A program made the position numbers and the translations under genes. From NCBI RefSeq assembly GCF_052857255.1, contig NC_135505.1, forward strand, positions 54,796,792-54,860,791: a stretch of DNA of 64,000 bases. Reading direction: 5' to 3'. Shown in pieces: positions 31,084 to 42,875 of the stretch. Under the pieces are notes generated by a model, which searched no databases, was not told the origin of the DNA, and worked only from the letters and a program-made list of their open reading frames with translations. The first letter of the stretch is position 1. The number at the start of each line of letters is the position of its first letter. Source of the stretch: Amblyomma americanum. Its lineage: Eukaryota > Arthropoda > Arachnida > Ixodida > Ixodidae.

Positions 31084-33776
31084 AGTGAAATCTAACAATA
31101 AATGAAACATTGCGTTCATGAGCAGTTTGCTGTTAAAATGCTTTTGCCTAGAATATCTGGGTACAATATCTTGAGCCAGTGACCCTTAAGACCTCAAAAC
31201 TCACCAAAAGTTTTACTGTCGATTTTCACAGGTTTCGAAGGTAACGTAATGCCTAACAATTGACCCATTTGTTAGTGATACGGGGTGGCAATCCGTACAC
31301 CTCCCAGCAAATGATACGGGGTCGCAAGCCAATAAACAGGACGACATGGTGACAGATGAAATATGAGTTTCAATGGCTGTGTGCTTAGCGCCAGCGCTCC
31401 TTCTCGCGCAATTGTCCGCTTCGTCGTAGTCTTCGTAACGGTAGGTTGCCAGTATGTTCTAAACAAACAAGATACCTCAATTCATTGATTTTGATAACAC
31501 ATATTATATTACTAGTGCAGAATGTATTTTAGGTCTTCGCTTTTCACATTGTGACCGAAAAAAAGTGCTGAATATTGTATTCCGTGCCGCCGACTTTGTC
31601 ATCGTATGTGACGGGCCTTCGTAATACTCTGCGAAGCGCTCCGAAATAATTCTCGGACGTTCTGTGCTCGTATGTAGGTGGTTTAATTTAAAAGCAGGCG
31701 TTTGATGGGACGCACAGTCTCAAGACGCCGCTAGAAGCGTCTAACCGCATTCCGGGCGCTCAGTGATCGTCTGCGCTTAAAAATTTACTTTGAAAAATTT
31801 TCTTCTCGTTTAAATTCATGTATACCTGTACAGGCGTATAGACTATGTGGATTGCGCTGCACTTATCGTCTACTGTAATGTTGAGCCGTCGCTGTCTGGC
31901 ACCGCCCGTCTGGCGTAGTTTATCAGATCCTTCATAACAAACAGTCGATGTCAGCGTTCCTCTTGACTGGCGTTTTCAAATATCCGGGAATGGACCCTCG
32001 GACGTGCACACACACTGACGATGGAATGCAGTGCAAATTCATGGAATGCCTTGATCTGCTTTCCTTATTTTCTCAGACTCAAATTGCCTCCCGTGCAAAA
32101 CCAAGTGTTCTTGCAAACAAATCTCGTCCTGAAAACCAACAAGAATACTTTTATATACACTTATTGCAGTGCATAAGCGTTCAGGATATTTTTCATTGCG
32201 AAAGAGTCTAAGAAATTTAAAAGCTAGCGTTACAAAGGAACCTCCTATAGCATTTCGCACAAGGTAATGTTGACCTATTCTCTGGCAAGCTTGTATCCAT
32301 TCACACGCGGAGATTCTGGGCAAGCGCATTTTTCAATGGGAACCACGTTACGAACATATTTTTTCATATAAGGTTCGATTCCAGAATAACATTTGATATA
32401 TCCGCTGATCTACCCTCTCAGGATTGCATTATTACAAATAACGTTTTCGGTTTCGTCAAAAACTTCCACTGTTAGTTTTCTATTAAATGTTTTAGCTGCC
32501 CAATGCGAGAGATGCACCAACTTCAAAAGAAAGGTTTTTCTACACAACTAAATGGACCATCGCCTTCAGTATTTCAATACTAACCATTTACAATATCCCA
32601 CTTTTGCCTGACTAATAAATTGATGTCCGAGAACCCTGGACTGTCTTAAGAATTCTTATCTAACATCTCTTACCATACTATAAACATTTCAGGATTCGTT
32701 CATGATGGGATATAACTGACACATTAATGCAGTGCATAGAATTTTCGGCACCACTTCGAGGCTATAGATAACATACATGTCCCATGTGCAGCGATAGGTG
32801 AATGAAACGAAGCGCGTTACACCCTCCCTGACAGCGTGCCTGACAGCGTTATAGAGATGAACGAGGACAAGCCAAGAAAGAAGCTACGGCAGGTACACAG
32901 ACATTTTACTAACAATACTTCTGCTCCAATAAATATTATTTGTGAAAAAATTTTGAGTGCAGCAATTCCAATCCCTCCACAACAAATTCCACTTGACTTA
33001 CAGAGAATGGTGCGTTCTTTTGTGCACCACCGGCCAAAGCCAGAGTTGAAATCATCCTTTAGTTTAGTAATCACGAAATGCGACGTTTGTGATCATATTA
33101 TCACGCCCATTATTGCCAGTACGAATAAAGTCAGTCTTCCCCAGAAAGAAGTGAAAAAAAAAACCCTAGATCACATAAAATAAAATGGCCACTTGGTTCT
33201 CGTTATATGAGCCCAAAACTAGCCACTGCAACGAAACTTTCCATATCTCGTCCTTTAGCTTCCTTTTGAAAGCAGTCTGTTGAAGCGACTACTTACATGA
33301 CTCCTTGAAGCCCCCTCTTGGTTCACGTGACCCAAAGTTAAGATCTACTAACTGACTAGTCTCCTTAATCAGTGTACCTTGCCCACTGCTTCGACGTATA
33401 TATATTATAACGTATAACATTCCACCCGCCAGCGAAGGCCGGTGGCGTGTGAAGAGCTGCTCTAGATTTCGCGTTAGCGCCTGTCTCAATCGCGTGGCTG
33501 TTTTTTTGAATAAACACTGTCCAGACAAGTAGGAACCAAACTTACCTTTACGGCCTGAGTATTAGCTGGAACTATGTTATGCATGGACAGATTACTAGCC
33601 CAAATGACAGTCTCTTTTGCAGCCGGTCGTTGACAGAACCGCCATGTGAAGTGAGTAGCGCCAAATGCAACTTAACTTTTATCAGAAAAGACATGACATT
33701 TAGCGCAGACATTAGTTCAGAATCATTATATCATACTGTCATGTCTTTTCTGCATGTTTCTATACTAAATGCCTTA
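31084..33776. other. No recognisable gene
   Basis: AT-rich. A 115-codon plus frame at 32,836-33,183 starts with GTG and shows no domain. Two near-copies of 'atgatacggggtsgcaa' lie about 35 bp apart near 31,275 and 31,310. Nothing else stands out. Confidence 0.4.
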
Positions 33777-33780
33777 GTAG

Positions 33781-34016
33781 TGTAGGCTATCTTTGTGTTG
33801 GGGCGCGAATTAACGGCAGGATGCCTTATTACTTTTTCAAACTGTTTATTAACAAGGTTACGTTTAGAGCGATTACATGGGTGCGTACGGTCCAGCGTCC
33901 ATCTTGCGTCTCCTGTCTTCCTCCCCGGGGTTGCTAGTCGCCTGCTCGCCCAGGGTTGCCGGACAACTGCTCTTTTCCCGCTGCGCGCGCTCGCCGCGCA
34001 TCGGAAGGTCCGCTAA
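33781..34016 (-). repeat. 3' LTR of second Gypsy element
   Basis: 236 bp, beginning tgtaggctatc on the plus strand. The gag-pol stop codon (TAG on the minus strand, 34,013-34,015) lies inside its inner edge, so coding sequence runs into the LTR. Confidence 0.88.
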
Positions 34017-37000
34017 CATTCGGCCATTCTGGCATCAGAAGCGCCCTCGCTTTCGTCCGAAGGCTCCTCAAAGTCTTCAACGTCTTTGTTCGACGTGGAC
34101 CATGTTTTTAGCGAACTGATGTGAGCCGTTGTTACGTAGTGCCTGCTTCGTGTCCCCTTCAGTGCTGCGACTCCATTCGTGTCGTTTGGTTTAACTTCGG
34201 TGACAACGAGCGGCCCTTTGTAGCGAGGCTGCGTCTTTGTCGGCTCGCCGGTGTGCTCGGGCGCACATCGCATGACGACTACGTCGCCAGCCTTGAGCGT
34301 GTCTCCACTGCAGTGACGCATGTCGAACCTTTTCTTGTACTTTGCCTGAGAATCCAGTATACGCGTTCGCACTTCAGCTTGAAGTTGTTCTGGATTCGTC
34401 CAGGCGACATTATCTTCTGTCTCTGCAATCTCACCCAACGCTCCGTCATGAAATTTCGGGTTGTAGCCATAAAGCACCTCGAACGGAGCCCTTCCGGTAC
34501 TCTTGTTGTAGGACGTGTTGAGGAAAGCTTCGACACCCTTTAATCCAATGTCCCATTCTCGCTGGTCGTTTCCGTCCATGGTGGTCATGACGGTCGGAAC
34601 AAGGGTTCGGTTGACCCTCTCAACTTGACCGTTCGCGCGAGGGTGTCTCGTTGAGTTCAGCACGTGCTGGATACCCCTGGCTTTGCAGAATTCCTCAAAT
34701 GCCTTTGATGTGAAGCACGTTCCTCGGTCGGTTGTTATCCTTTCCGGCAGACCGTCACTAAAGGTGAAGTCCTCACAAGACTTGATCACACTTTTTGCCG
34801 ATGTGTCTCGTGAAGGGAAGAGCCTCACGTACTTTGTCTGGTTGTCGATGACGACAAGGATGCACTTGTTTCCCTTTTTGCTTCTCACAAATGGGCCCAG
34901 GTGATCTGCATGAATGGTCTCGAACGGTCGCCGCCCAGGAGGGATGGGGTGCAGGAGTCCCTTTTCCTTGCCACTTGGCACCTTGCAGATCAGGCACTCA
35001 AAACACCGTCTGATGTGCTCACGGACGTACCTGCGCATCCCTGGGAACCAGTATATTTCGCTGATCTTTGCGATTTTGCGATCAAGCCCGAAGTGACCTT
35101 CCAAGTCGTGAAATTTAACACAAAGGCTTTTTCGCATGGAATTAGGCATAACGTATAGCAACTTTTTCTTGCCGTTTGCCTCTGTTTCGCGAAACAGTCG
35201 TCCCTCCTTCAGCACGAAGTTCTGTGCCAAGGCGCGTTCTTCTGCAGTTAGATCGCATGACTTTTTCTCTAGAATTGTAGCTATCAGACGAATTTCTTCG
35301 TCTGACCTTTGAATTATCAAAGCTTGGTCGTGCAAACTGATTGTCATCCACATGTCCAGTTTGTCGGCGATGACGTTATCCCACGGATCGCTTGGGTCTT
35401 CAACTGCAGCGCGACTCATTGCGTCAACGTGCTCCATCTTCGAACCTGGTCGATGGCGTATGTCGAAGGTATACTCTTGAAGCATGTCAAACCATCTGGC
35501 TATCTGTGGCTTGAGCGTCTTTGTGGCATTCAGGTAGACGAGAGCCTGACAGTCAGTCACAAGGGTGAACTCGATTCCAATCAAGAACGGTCTCAATCTC
35601 TCGATGGTCCACACTATTGCTAGCAGCTCCAACTTACTCGAATGGTAGAACCTCTCAGCTGGGCTGGTCTTTTTGCTGACGTAGAAGACGGGGTGTAGGA
35701 CGTCATTCTCGTCCGCTTGCAGAAGAATGCCCGCCAACCCGTTAGCACAGGCGTCGGTGTGCACCTCTGTTCTCGCCTTCGGATTGTAGAGCTGCAGCAC
35801 AGGATGTGATGTCAATGCGCTCTTCAGGGCCTGAAATGCGTCCTCCTGATCCTGGTCCCAGTGAAATGCCTCGCCTTTACGAGTTAACCGACTCAGCGGT
35901 TCGCTCAGCGCTGCGTAACGCGGGACAAAGCGTCTGAAAAAGCTGGTGAGCCCGAGAAACCTCTTGACTTCATGAAGGTCTTTCGGCACTGAGAACTCAT
36001 CGATTGCCCTTACTTTGTCAGTTCCCGGTCTCACGCCACCTTCACCGATGACGAAGCCAAGGTACTCGACTCGGTGATCTGCGAATCTACACTTTGAAAG
36101 TCGGAGTGTCAGTCCTGCGTCGCGGAGAGCTCAGAACACTTTCGTCAGCCTTTCTAGCATCTCTTCAAAATTTTTCGCAGGTACAAGGATGTCATCCAAG
36201 TAGCATACTGCTATAGTATTGCGGAGATTTCCCAGAGCTGTGTTCATAAGGCGCTGGAACTCTGTTGGTCCATTCGAAAGTCCAAAAATGAGTCTTTCAA
36301 ACTTCCATGTTCCGTCTGAGGTAACAAAGGTGGTCTTCTCTTTCGCAGATTCCTTCAAAGGGATCTGAAGAAAGCCGTGCGCAAGGTCAAGCGTTGTGAA
36401 GAGCTTGCTTCCTGCGAGCTGCTCGACAGCGTCGTCAATTAGTGGCAAGGGGTACTTGTCCTTGACTGCCTGTGCATTCAGCTTCCGATAATCGACTACA
36501 AGTCTCGGTTCGCCGTTTTTCTTGCGCACGAGAAGTACAGGGCTTGCGTAAGGTGACCGTGACTCCGTCACAATTCCTGCGTCCTTCCACTCGCTGACAA
36601 TTTTCTGTATAGTTTCACGCTCTTCTTTGCTTGTTCGGTAGGGTCTAGAAGAAACCGGCATACTTCCTTCGTTCAGGACAATGTCCATTTCAATGAGGTT
36701 GGTGCAGCCTAGCTCCTCAATATTCGTTGCTAAGCACTCGCGGTGTTGGTTGAGGAGCTTGAGTAGGTCTTGTCGTTCCTTCGTCGTCACGTCGTTGCCT
36801 GTTGCAACATCCTTCTCATGAATCGGATCCGCAGTTGCCGTTTTAACTTCCGTTGTTTCGCTTGTTGTACTGAGCTTAGCCGTGTCTATATTTACTTCTT
36901 CTACTCGACCAAGGCTCATCCCTTTCTTCAGAACCTTCTCGCAGTTGGAAGTGTTCGCCACAGGTACACTGAGCTGCTTGCTGGCAACATGAAACACGCT

Positions 37001-38311
37001 TCCAGTCCTCGTACCCTTTCGCTGGTACAGGACGTCAGTCTCGCCTTCAAGGTCTACACTTGCCATGATGAAATTCACTGAACGTGGCTCGAGGGCTACG
37101 TTGTTCTTTGTAGTGATTTTTAAGGCTTGGTTTTGGGTGAAGGGTTCGAGATGTCCGAATGCATCGTCTCTCTTGTCCATGATCTTGAAGGTGTCGTCTA
37201 CCTTGACATAAGCGATGTTAGGCAACTCCGTCCACGTGCGACTAATGATTACAGAGAAGTGCTGTGCTGTGTCCGGCACGACATGAAGCATGACGTTTTC
37301 GCCTTTTACGCCATCTATCTCTATTGTTGTTCTGAATCTTGAAAGGCATTTGACAGGGCTTTGGCCAAATCCATACAACTCCAGGTTGTCTTCTTCGAAG
37401 CAAGAGCAACAACCCATGGCGTCGGATGCCTTAATCGTGCAGACTGAACTTCCGGTGTCGACGAGCGCATCATAGCTCTTCTGGTTGACCACCGCAGTCT
37501 TCACGTACTTAATTTTGGGTAGCTCGCTACTCGATGACGCAGACACGTATTGTGATGGCTGTCCAGCCCCCGGCTTTGTGGTTTCATTGTTGGTGCGGTG
37601 AACAGGCATCGGACAGTCTTTAACAACGTGACCGTATTTCCGGCATCTGTAACATTTCGGTTCTGCGGCCCTTTCAGCGCTACCGTGCGCGATCTGCTTC
37701 GGCTTCGTTTCCACGCCTTCTGGTGTGGTCGACACACGCTTGCTTCCGCCCTGGCTGGGTGGCCGGTGGCTTCCATGGGAGCTGAGGTAGGCTGCCTCCC
37801 CTGCTTCGAGGCTTTTTGCCGCCTCAAGCAGCTCCAAGGATGTAGTGAAGCTTGCTGCTTTAAGCCGCAGTATCGCAGCGTGGTTTGCATTCTGCAGGCC
37901 CGCAATGATAAAATTCTTCCATTGCGAAGTGTCCTCCTTGACATCGCACTTTGTGCAGAGGTAACTCTTGTCGAAAAAATAGTCGACAACGGACTCGCGT
38001 GGACCATGCGTACGGCGGAGCATTCTTTCGTAGAGGGCAAGTGGGTTGCTCTCGTCGTCGGGAAAGACCTTCTGCAGCTCCTCCGCCCATTTCTCCCAGG
38101 TCTCCAGCTGCTTCCCCCTTGCTCTGTGCCACTTCAAGGCAGTGCCGCTGAGCTTCGACGCTGCAACAGCGAAAACGACACCGTCCCTCCAGCCTGCCTG
38201 CCCCGCCACCATCTTGACATTCGATATCCACTCCCTTGCGCTCTCTCTCGCTCCGGTCCCCGCAATGGCGGTTCCCGAGTAGGCGGGAATGGATGCCGAC
38301 AAGTCCGGCAT
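34013..38311 (-). pseudogene. gag-pol: Gag-Pol polyprotein with one in-frame stop
   Basis: ATG at 38,309-38,311 is preceded by an in-frame TAA (38,321-38,323), so this start is well supported. Domains in order: Gag; CCHC knuckle CYRCRKYGHVVKDC (about 37,610-37,655); protease LVDTGSSVCTI (about 37,440-37,475); RT with SPYASPVLLVRKKNG, RLVVDYRKLNA and the YLDD box (about 36,190-36,210). A TGA at 36,131-36,133 ends the first open stretch at 726 codons. The same frame then resumes without any shift and stays open to 34,013: RNase H (TDACANGLAGILLQ, SKLELLAIVW), integrase zinc domain (H..EGHFG...CFECLIC), DDE residues in HADHLGPF, TDRGTCF and NGQVERVNRTL, and a GPL-type C-terminal module. Apart from that codon all domains look complete. 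A 256-codon antisense frame at 37,598-38,368 is a shadow. Confidence 0.9.
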
Positions 38312-38320
38312 TGCTGTAAC

Positions 38321-38419
38321 TTAAGCGTTGCCTTGGTTTTGGGCTGCCAACAGCTGTACGTGGGCTAGTTGTTCGGTGAGCGTCGTCAGCGACTTGATTA
38401 TTTCCCTGTCTTGGGACAT
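38321..38419 (-). other. 32-codon upstream open frame in the same frame as gag
   Basis: ATG at 38,417-38,419 opens 32 codons (MSQDREIIKSLTTLTEQL...) ending in TAA, 9 nt before the gag ATG and in the same frame. The heptad-like L/I spacing resembles the N-terminal coiled coil of some Gypsy Gag proteins. It could therefore be a true upstream ORF or the former start of Gag cut off by a nonsense change. Confidence 0.5.
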
Positions 38420-38609
38420 GGCGATGCTGTAGGGGTTGCTGCTAGCTGACCGCTTCAGTTCGAGGAATCAGAGTATTGGAAGGAGGCTCACCGGTGCCGT
38501 CTTCACGCAGTCGGCGTCGTTGCGGTTGCCTTTTTCCCGTTGCTACAGACTTTCGGAGGCGGTAGTAATCCGCTCCAGGCTTTCGGTGGCGGTAATCCCA
38601 CTTCTGGTT

Positions 38610-38845
38610 TGTAGGCTATCTTTGTGTTGGGGCGCGAATTAACGGCAGGATGCCTTATTACTTTTTCAAACTTTTTATTAACAAGGTTGCGTTTAGAGCG
38701 ATTACATGGGTGCGTACGGTTCAGCGTCCATCTTGCGTCTCCTGTCTTCCTCCCCGGGGTTACTAGCCGCCTGCTCGCCCAGGGTTGCCGGACAACTGCG
38801 CTTTTTCCGCTGCGCGCGCTCGCCGCGCATCGGAAGGTCCGCTAA
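38610..38845 (-). repeat. 5' LTR of second Gypsy element
   Basis: 236 bp, about 97% identical to 33,781-34,016. Just inside it (minus strand) is AAC followed by CAGAAGTGGGATT, a 13-nt internal match to the same tRNA-Leu 3' region used by the first element. The terminal TGGTGT part of a normal primer site is missing. Confidence 0.88.
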
Positions 38846-38851
38846 GAGTAG

Positions 38852-39555
38852 TTAATTTGCTCCAATTTAATATGACACAAACATGTTGAAGAAGTTCTTT
38901 CTTAAGCTTCTGAGAAATGGTTTCATCACTCGTTACTACCAATAACTTAGCTTTAGCAAACATCACCGTAGAACGATCTCAAATGCAATTGTCATCATAC
39001 ATTTTGAATCAGCATCAGGTCAATTTATACAGAAGAATAGCACTCGCTGCAGAATAACAGAGTGAAATTGATAAGTAAACATTACCCAGGTCAATCCGGT
39101 ATAATTGGTTTCAAAGCATCGCTAAAGATATCGACACTTAAGAAGCCAAAGTTACTAGAATCATTATACTATTTTTACAAATTTTATCACAGCCGTATCC
39201 ATTCTCTAAATGCAACATGAACCCCGCAGGGTATGTTTTTTCATACACAGGTCATCTCTTTAAACTCGAACACATGCATGCCCGTGCTAACGTCATTTGC
39301 CTTTATTTCTCGCCATCCATCATTGGAGGAAGCTACCAGTAGTTACGGTTTTCAGAAAAGGCGATGATGCATATTTTCAAAATACGATCTTTTCTGAACA
39401 ATATTTTTAGCAGATATTAACACTCCTGTGAGCGCTTGCTTTTCGATGATCAGTTTCCTGATCACTTAAAAATCTTTTTCGTCCGATTTGTTTTACCTTT
39501 TACATAAACGGATAATGTCCCGTTTAAATTTAAATTGTTCCTTACTTTGTAACCG
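38852..39555. other. No recognisable gene
   Basis: AT-rich flank of the Gypsy element with only short frames and no motif. Confidence 0.45.
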
Positions 39556-41650
39556 TGTATCGCCATCAGCCTCACTACGACCACTGCAGAGCAAAGGCCT
39601 CTCCCATATCTCTCCAATTAACCCTGTCATTTCCCAGCAGCGGCCAGCTTATCCCTGCAAACTTCTTAATCTCATCCACCCACCCAACTTTATGCTGGTC
39701 CTTATTACGCTCGCCTTCTCTTGGAATCTACTCCGTTACCCTTAAGGACCAACGCTAATCTTGCCTTCGAATTACATGCCCTGCCCAAGCCGATTTCTTC
39801 CTCTTGAGTTCGACTAGGATATCACTAACCCAGGTTTCTTCCATCACCCACTCTTCCCTCTTCGGTATAATAACGTTACACCAATCATTTTTCTTTCCCC
39901 TGTCCTTACGTAAGCTGAACGTTTTTAGTTAGCCTCCTAGTTTTTGCCTCATAGGTGAGTACCGGTATGGTAAAGTTGTTGTATACTTTACTGCTGAGGG
40001 TTCTTGGCAAACTGGCATTCATGATCGGAGGCAACCTACCATAAGCGCTCAACCTCGTTCTTATACTTCTTGTTATTTTCCTTTCATGATCCTAATCGGC
40101 GGTCACAACCTGCCCTAAGTCGACATATTCCCTTACAGCTTCGAGCATCTCGATACCAAGTCCAGCATTCACGGGTAAAAATTTGCAGATTGGAAAATTG
40201 TAATGCACTCTTAAGGAAGTATTCAATGAAATGGTCCATTATTTATATATAGCAAAATTTAAACAGAAGAAAGAGCGCGATGGAACAAAATTTTTCTTTT
40301 AAAGCGTTTCCAGCGATCGCATTGGCCATTTAAGACTTCCTTTAAAAACCAACGGTGAACTCTTTGAATTTAGCAAAAACGTGAATAGAAAAAATACAAG
40401 AATCCTATCGGGTAACCTGCGGATATAATTATATTTATAGTGATATCTTACATTTTATAAAAAAATTACATTTATAAACGGTTTACCACTCAGAAATTCT
40501 TTTTTCCGGACTGCTGGGCATGTGAAATGCTGTTTCCTTGCGAGACTTTTTAACATAGGTTTCGCTTTATGAATGTTAACTTATTGACCCACATTTAAGC
40601 TGTGCCTGTATAACTCAATCACTATGCTTTGCAGCTTATCTCCAGAGTGACTTAACAAGGCAATGTGATCAGCGAATCGCAAATTTATTAGGTATTCTCT
40701 GTTAACTCTTATCGCCCACTTTTCTCAGTCCAGGCCTCGTCACACCGCCTGCTAACAGGGTGTGAATAGCGTTGACGAGATCGTGTCTACTTGCCTGTAG
40801 ACGCCTTTCCTTACTGGAATTTTCTTGCTGATTTCTGGAAGACTAATGTAAGTATGCAGTCGTTATAGATATCTTTCAGTATATTCAAATAGGACTCTTC
40901 AGAACCCTGATTTTAGAATGCCTGCAAGACTGGTGAGATTTCCGCTGACTCAAAAGCTTTGTCATAATCATAGAAGGCTATATAGTGGCTGGTTGCATTC
41001 TGCGGATTTCTCTATCACCTCGTTGCTAGTGTTGTGGAAGACGTCTTCCAAGGCACTACGTCGCGAACGGTTACCCATGCAGTTCAGATCCAATCCAGCA
41101 GCAGCGATCAGTTCAGAGCACGCACGAGCATTCGACCGTTAACGCTTGCGGTCGTCTTCATCCTTAAGCGCCAGCCGCTGACTGTTCGGGTGCCGGAGGC
41201 CTGTCTTACAATAGCGTGAATGTGGCCTATTGCCGAGTTTCCTTTACGAAAGCCTGCCTGATCATTTGGTTACTTGAAAGCTAAGTTGTCCTGATTCTAT
41301 TGGCGATTACCATTGTAAATATCTTGTAGGCAACGGGTAGTAAGCTGATCGGTCGGTAATTTTTTCAAGTTTTTTGCGTGTCCTTTTTATCATTTAGGAT
41401 TAAGTTATCGCGATTCTAAGCTTCTGGTGCACTCGAGGTCATAAGGAAATGCGTATGCAGGGTGGCTAATGTCTCTGGTACAATCTTCAACATCTCCTTT
41501 CTGATTTCGCTTTCGCCCTTCGCAGAGCTCCTAAGGCTTTACTTCCTCTTTCGTTACTGGCGCGGTGTCCCATCGCTGTCGGCTACTGCCTCGCTCATTA
41601 GCGTTCTGAACACTTGCATGTGTAATTCCAGAAATCTGTCTCTTCAATAT
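39556..41650 (-). pseudogene. RTE-type LINE ORF2, decayed copy
   Basis: A minus-strand RT recognised by ordered motifs with many stops. The motif A region near 41,000-40,930 reads Y.AFYDYDKAFESAE. The catalytic box near 40,660-40,690 reads LRFADHIAL, with the second D of FADD now H. The C-terminal region at 39,600-39,950 corresponds to the conserved E..RVNDIL, KW.GHV and W..GINWQR parts. Its 3' end is at about 39,556. A block at about 40,210-40,550 does not match the family and looks like a later insertion of unknown type. Non-functional. Confidence 0.75.
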
Positions 41651-42864
41651 ATTAAAGAAAAGGATCGCGCTTATGACCCTAAAAACACAATTGTCTTTTT
41701 ATGCCCAGGATAATAATCTCGCACAAATTTCAGAAGTGTCTGCAAAGTGTCAACCGTGGGCTCGGCCACAGTTTTGGCCTGAGTGGAAGTTTCGATTTCG
41801 GTGGCAGTACCAGTGCGGTTTAATGATCGTATTTGCCTTTTTTAGCGCTAATGGGGAATAAAAGTTCTTTATTTTTAATTTCCTGTTCCTCCAATAGCAG
41901 CACAGATAATCGGCACAATATCAAACGTGTTGGCAAAGTCCGGTCCTATACTGGACCAGAGTTAAACCATCCGGTCTAAATATTAGACCGACTACTGGTG
42001 CTGCTGTCGCTAACTCGGTAGCAGTTCCGGCATCCGCTCGCGCACAATGCGTGCAGCTACTTCAGCGAACACAACCGCTTGTATCACAAAGTGCTTTATG
42101 ACCTCAACCTTGCAGAGGCTAAGGTTATGTTATGATTACATCGTAGCCGCAAACTGACCCTGAACACTGAATAACAGACACGGGAAAAGAAAGGTATATG
42201 CGTATTCGGGGTGCGTTTTTAAGAACGAAGACAAAGAAAGATGTGCTAACAGGCGCGGCAAGTTTTGGGTGTGATATAAAAAGCAATTGGTATGGCAGCT
42301 GTCAAAAGTTACAATTCTCTTCCGATAACTTCATACACGTTGCACAGGCGAGCGCTACCTTTAAATTGCATTGAAAAATTTTGTGCTATCTTGAGAAGTT
42401 GTGTCTTCAGCTGGTTATTTTTCTTGTGGTAGCAGCACTGTTTATGATGAGTATGAACGGCCGAACAATGCCACTTCGCGTAGTTTCAGAACAGATTGGC
42501 TCTGGTTTGGGCAGGGCAGCCTTTTGGCGAACTAATTAGAGTGATCCAGTAGGTGTCCGTACAACGTATCCGTCACGAACATTCACACTCCAGACGCGGC
42601 AGCTGCGGTTGCCAGCGTTCATTTATCTTCCATAAGATAAATTGTTAGACTCCAAATCATATTGGTTCTGAACACTCGGCTGCAGTTTGAACTTTGTCCT
42701 TACGTTTCTAGCTTTTTGTCCATGCCTCATTAATTTATCGATTTAATTTCTGCGCAGCAAGCAGTGTGGTCTGGAAAAATCGCCATTATGCGCGCCTATC
42801 TTCACGTTGTTTAGTGTGACCGTCGTTTTTCCTTGCGTCTGGTCTCATAAGTTAGTGCTGTCTT
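41651..42864. other. No recognisable gene; two small hairpins
   Basis: No motif in any frame. 41,942-41,957 (GGTCC...GGACC) and 41,972-41,990 (CGGTCTAA-ATA-TTAGACCG) are adjacent short inverted repeats sharing a GGTC arm. Confidence 0.4.
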
Positions 42865-42875
42865 TACATTGAGCG

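Larger units (their letters stand above)
33781..38847 (-). mobile_element. Second Ty3/Gypsy element, near-intact but interrupted
   Basis: About 5.07 kb on the minus strand with short LTRs (33,781-34,016 and 38,610-38,845). The exact outer edge is uncertain by 1-2 bases. The flanking direct repeat is GTAG or AGTAG (ending at 33,780 and 38,851). One long frame encodes Gag, protease, RT, RNase H and integrase in Gypsy order, without a frameshift. A TGA in the RT breaks it. The LTRs differ at about seven of 236 positions, so it is clearly older than the 11.6-19.4 kb element. Sequence and organisation (fused gag-pol, YLDD) show a different family. Confidence 0.92.

Noticed and set aside
32836..33183. 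115-codon plus-strand ORF as a host gene
   Set aside because: It starts with GTG, has no motif, no splice or promoter context, and runs in AT-rich DNA.
37598..38368. 256-codon plus-strand ORF
   Set aside because: Antisense shadow of the Gag region of the second Gypsy element; composition and absence of motifs fit a mirror frame.
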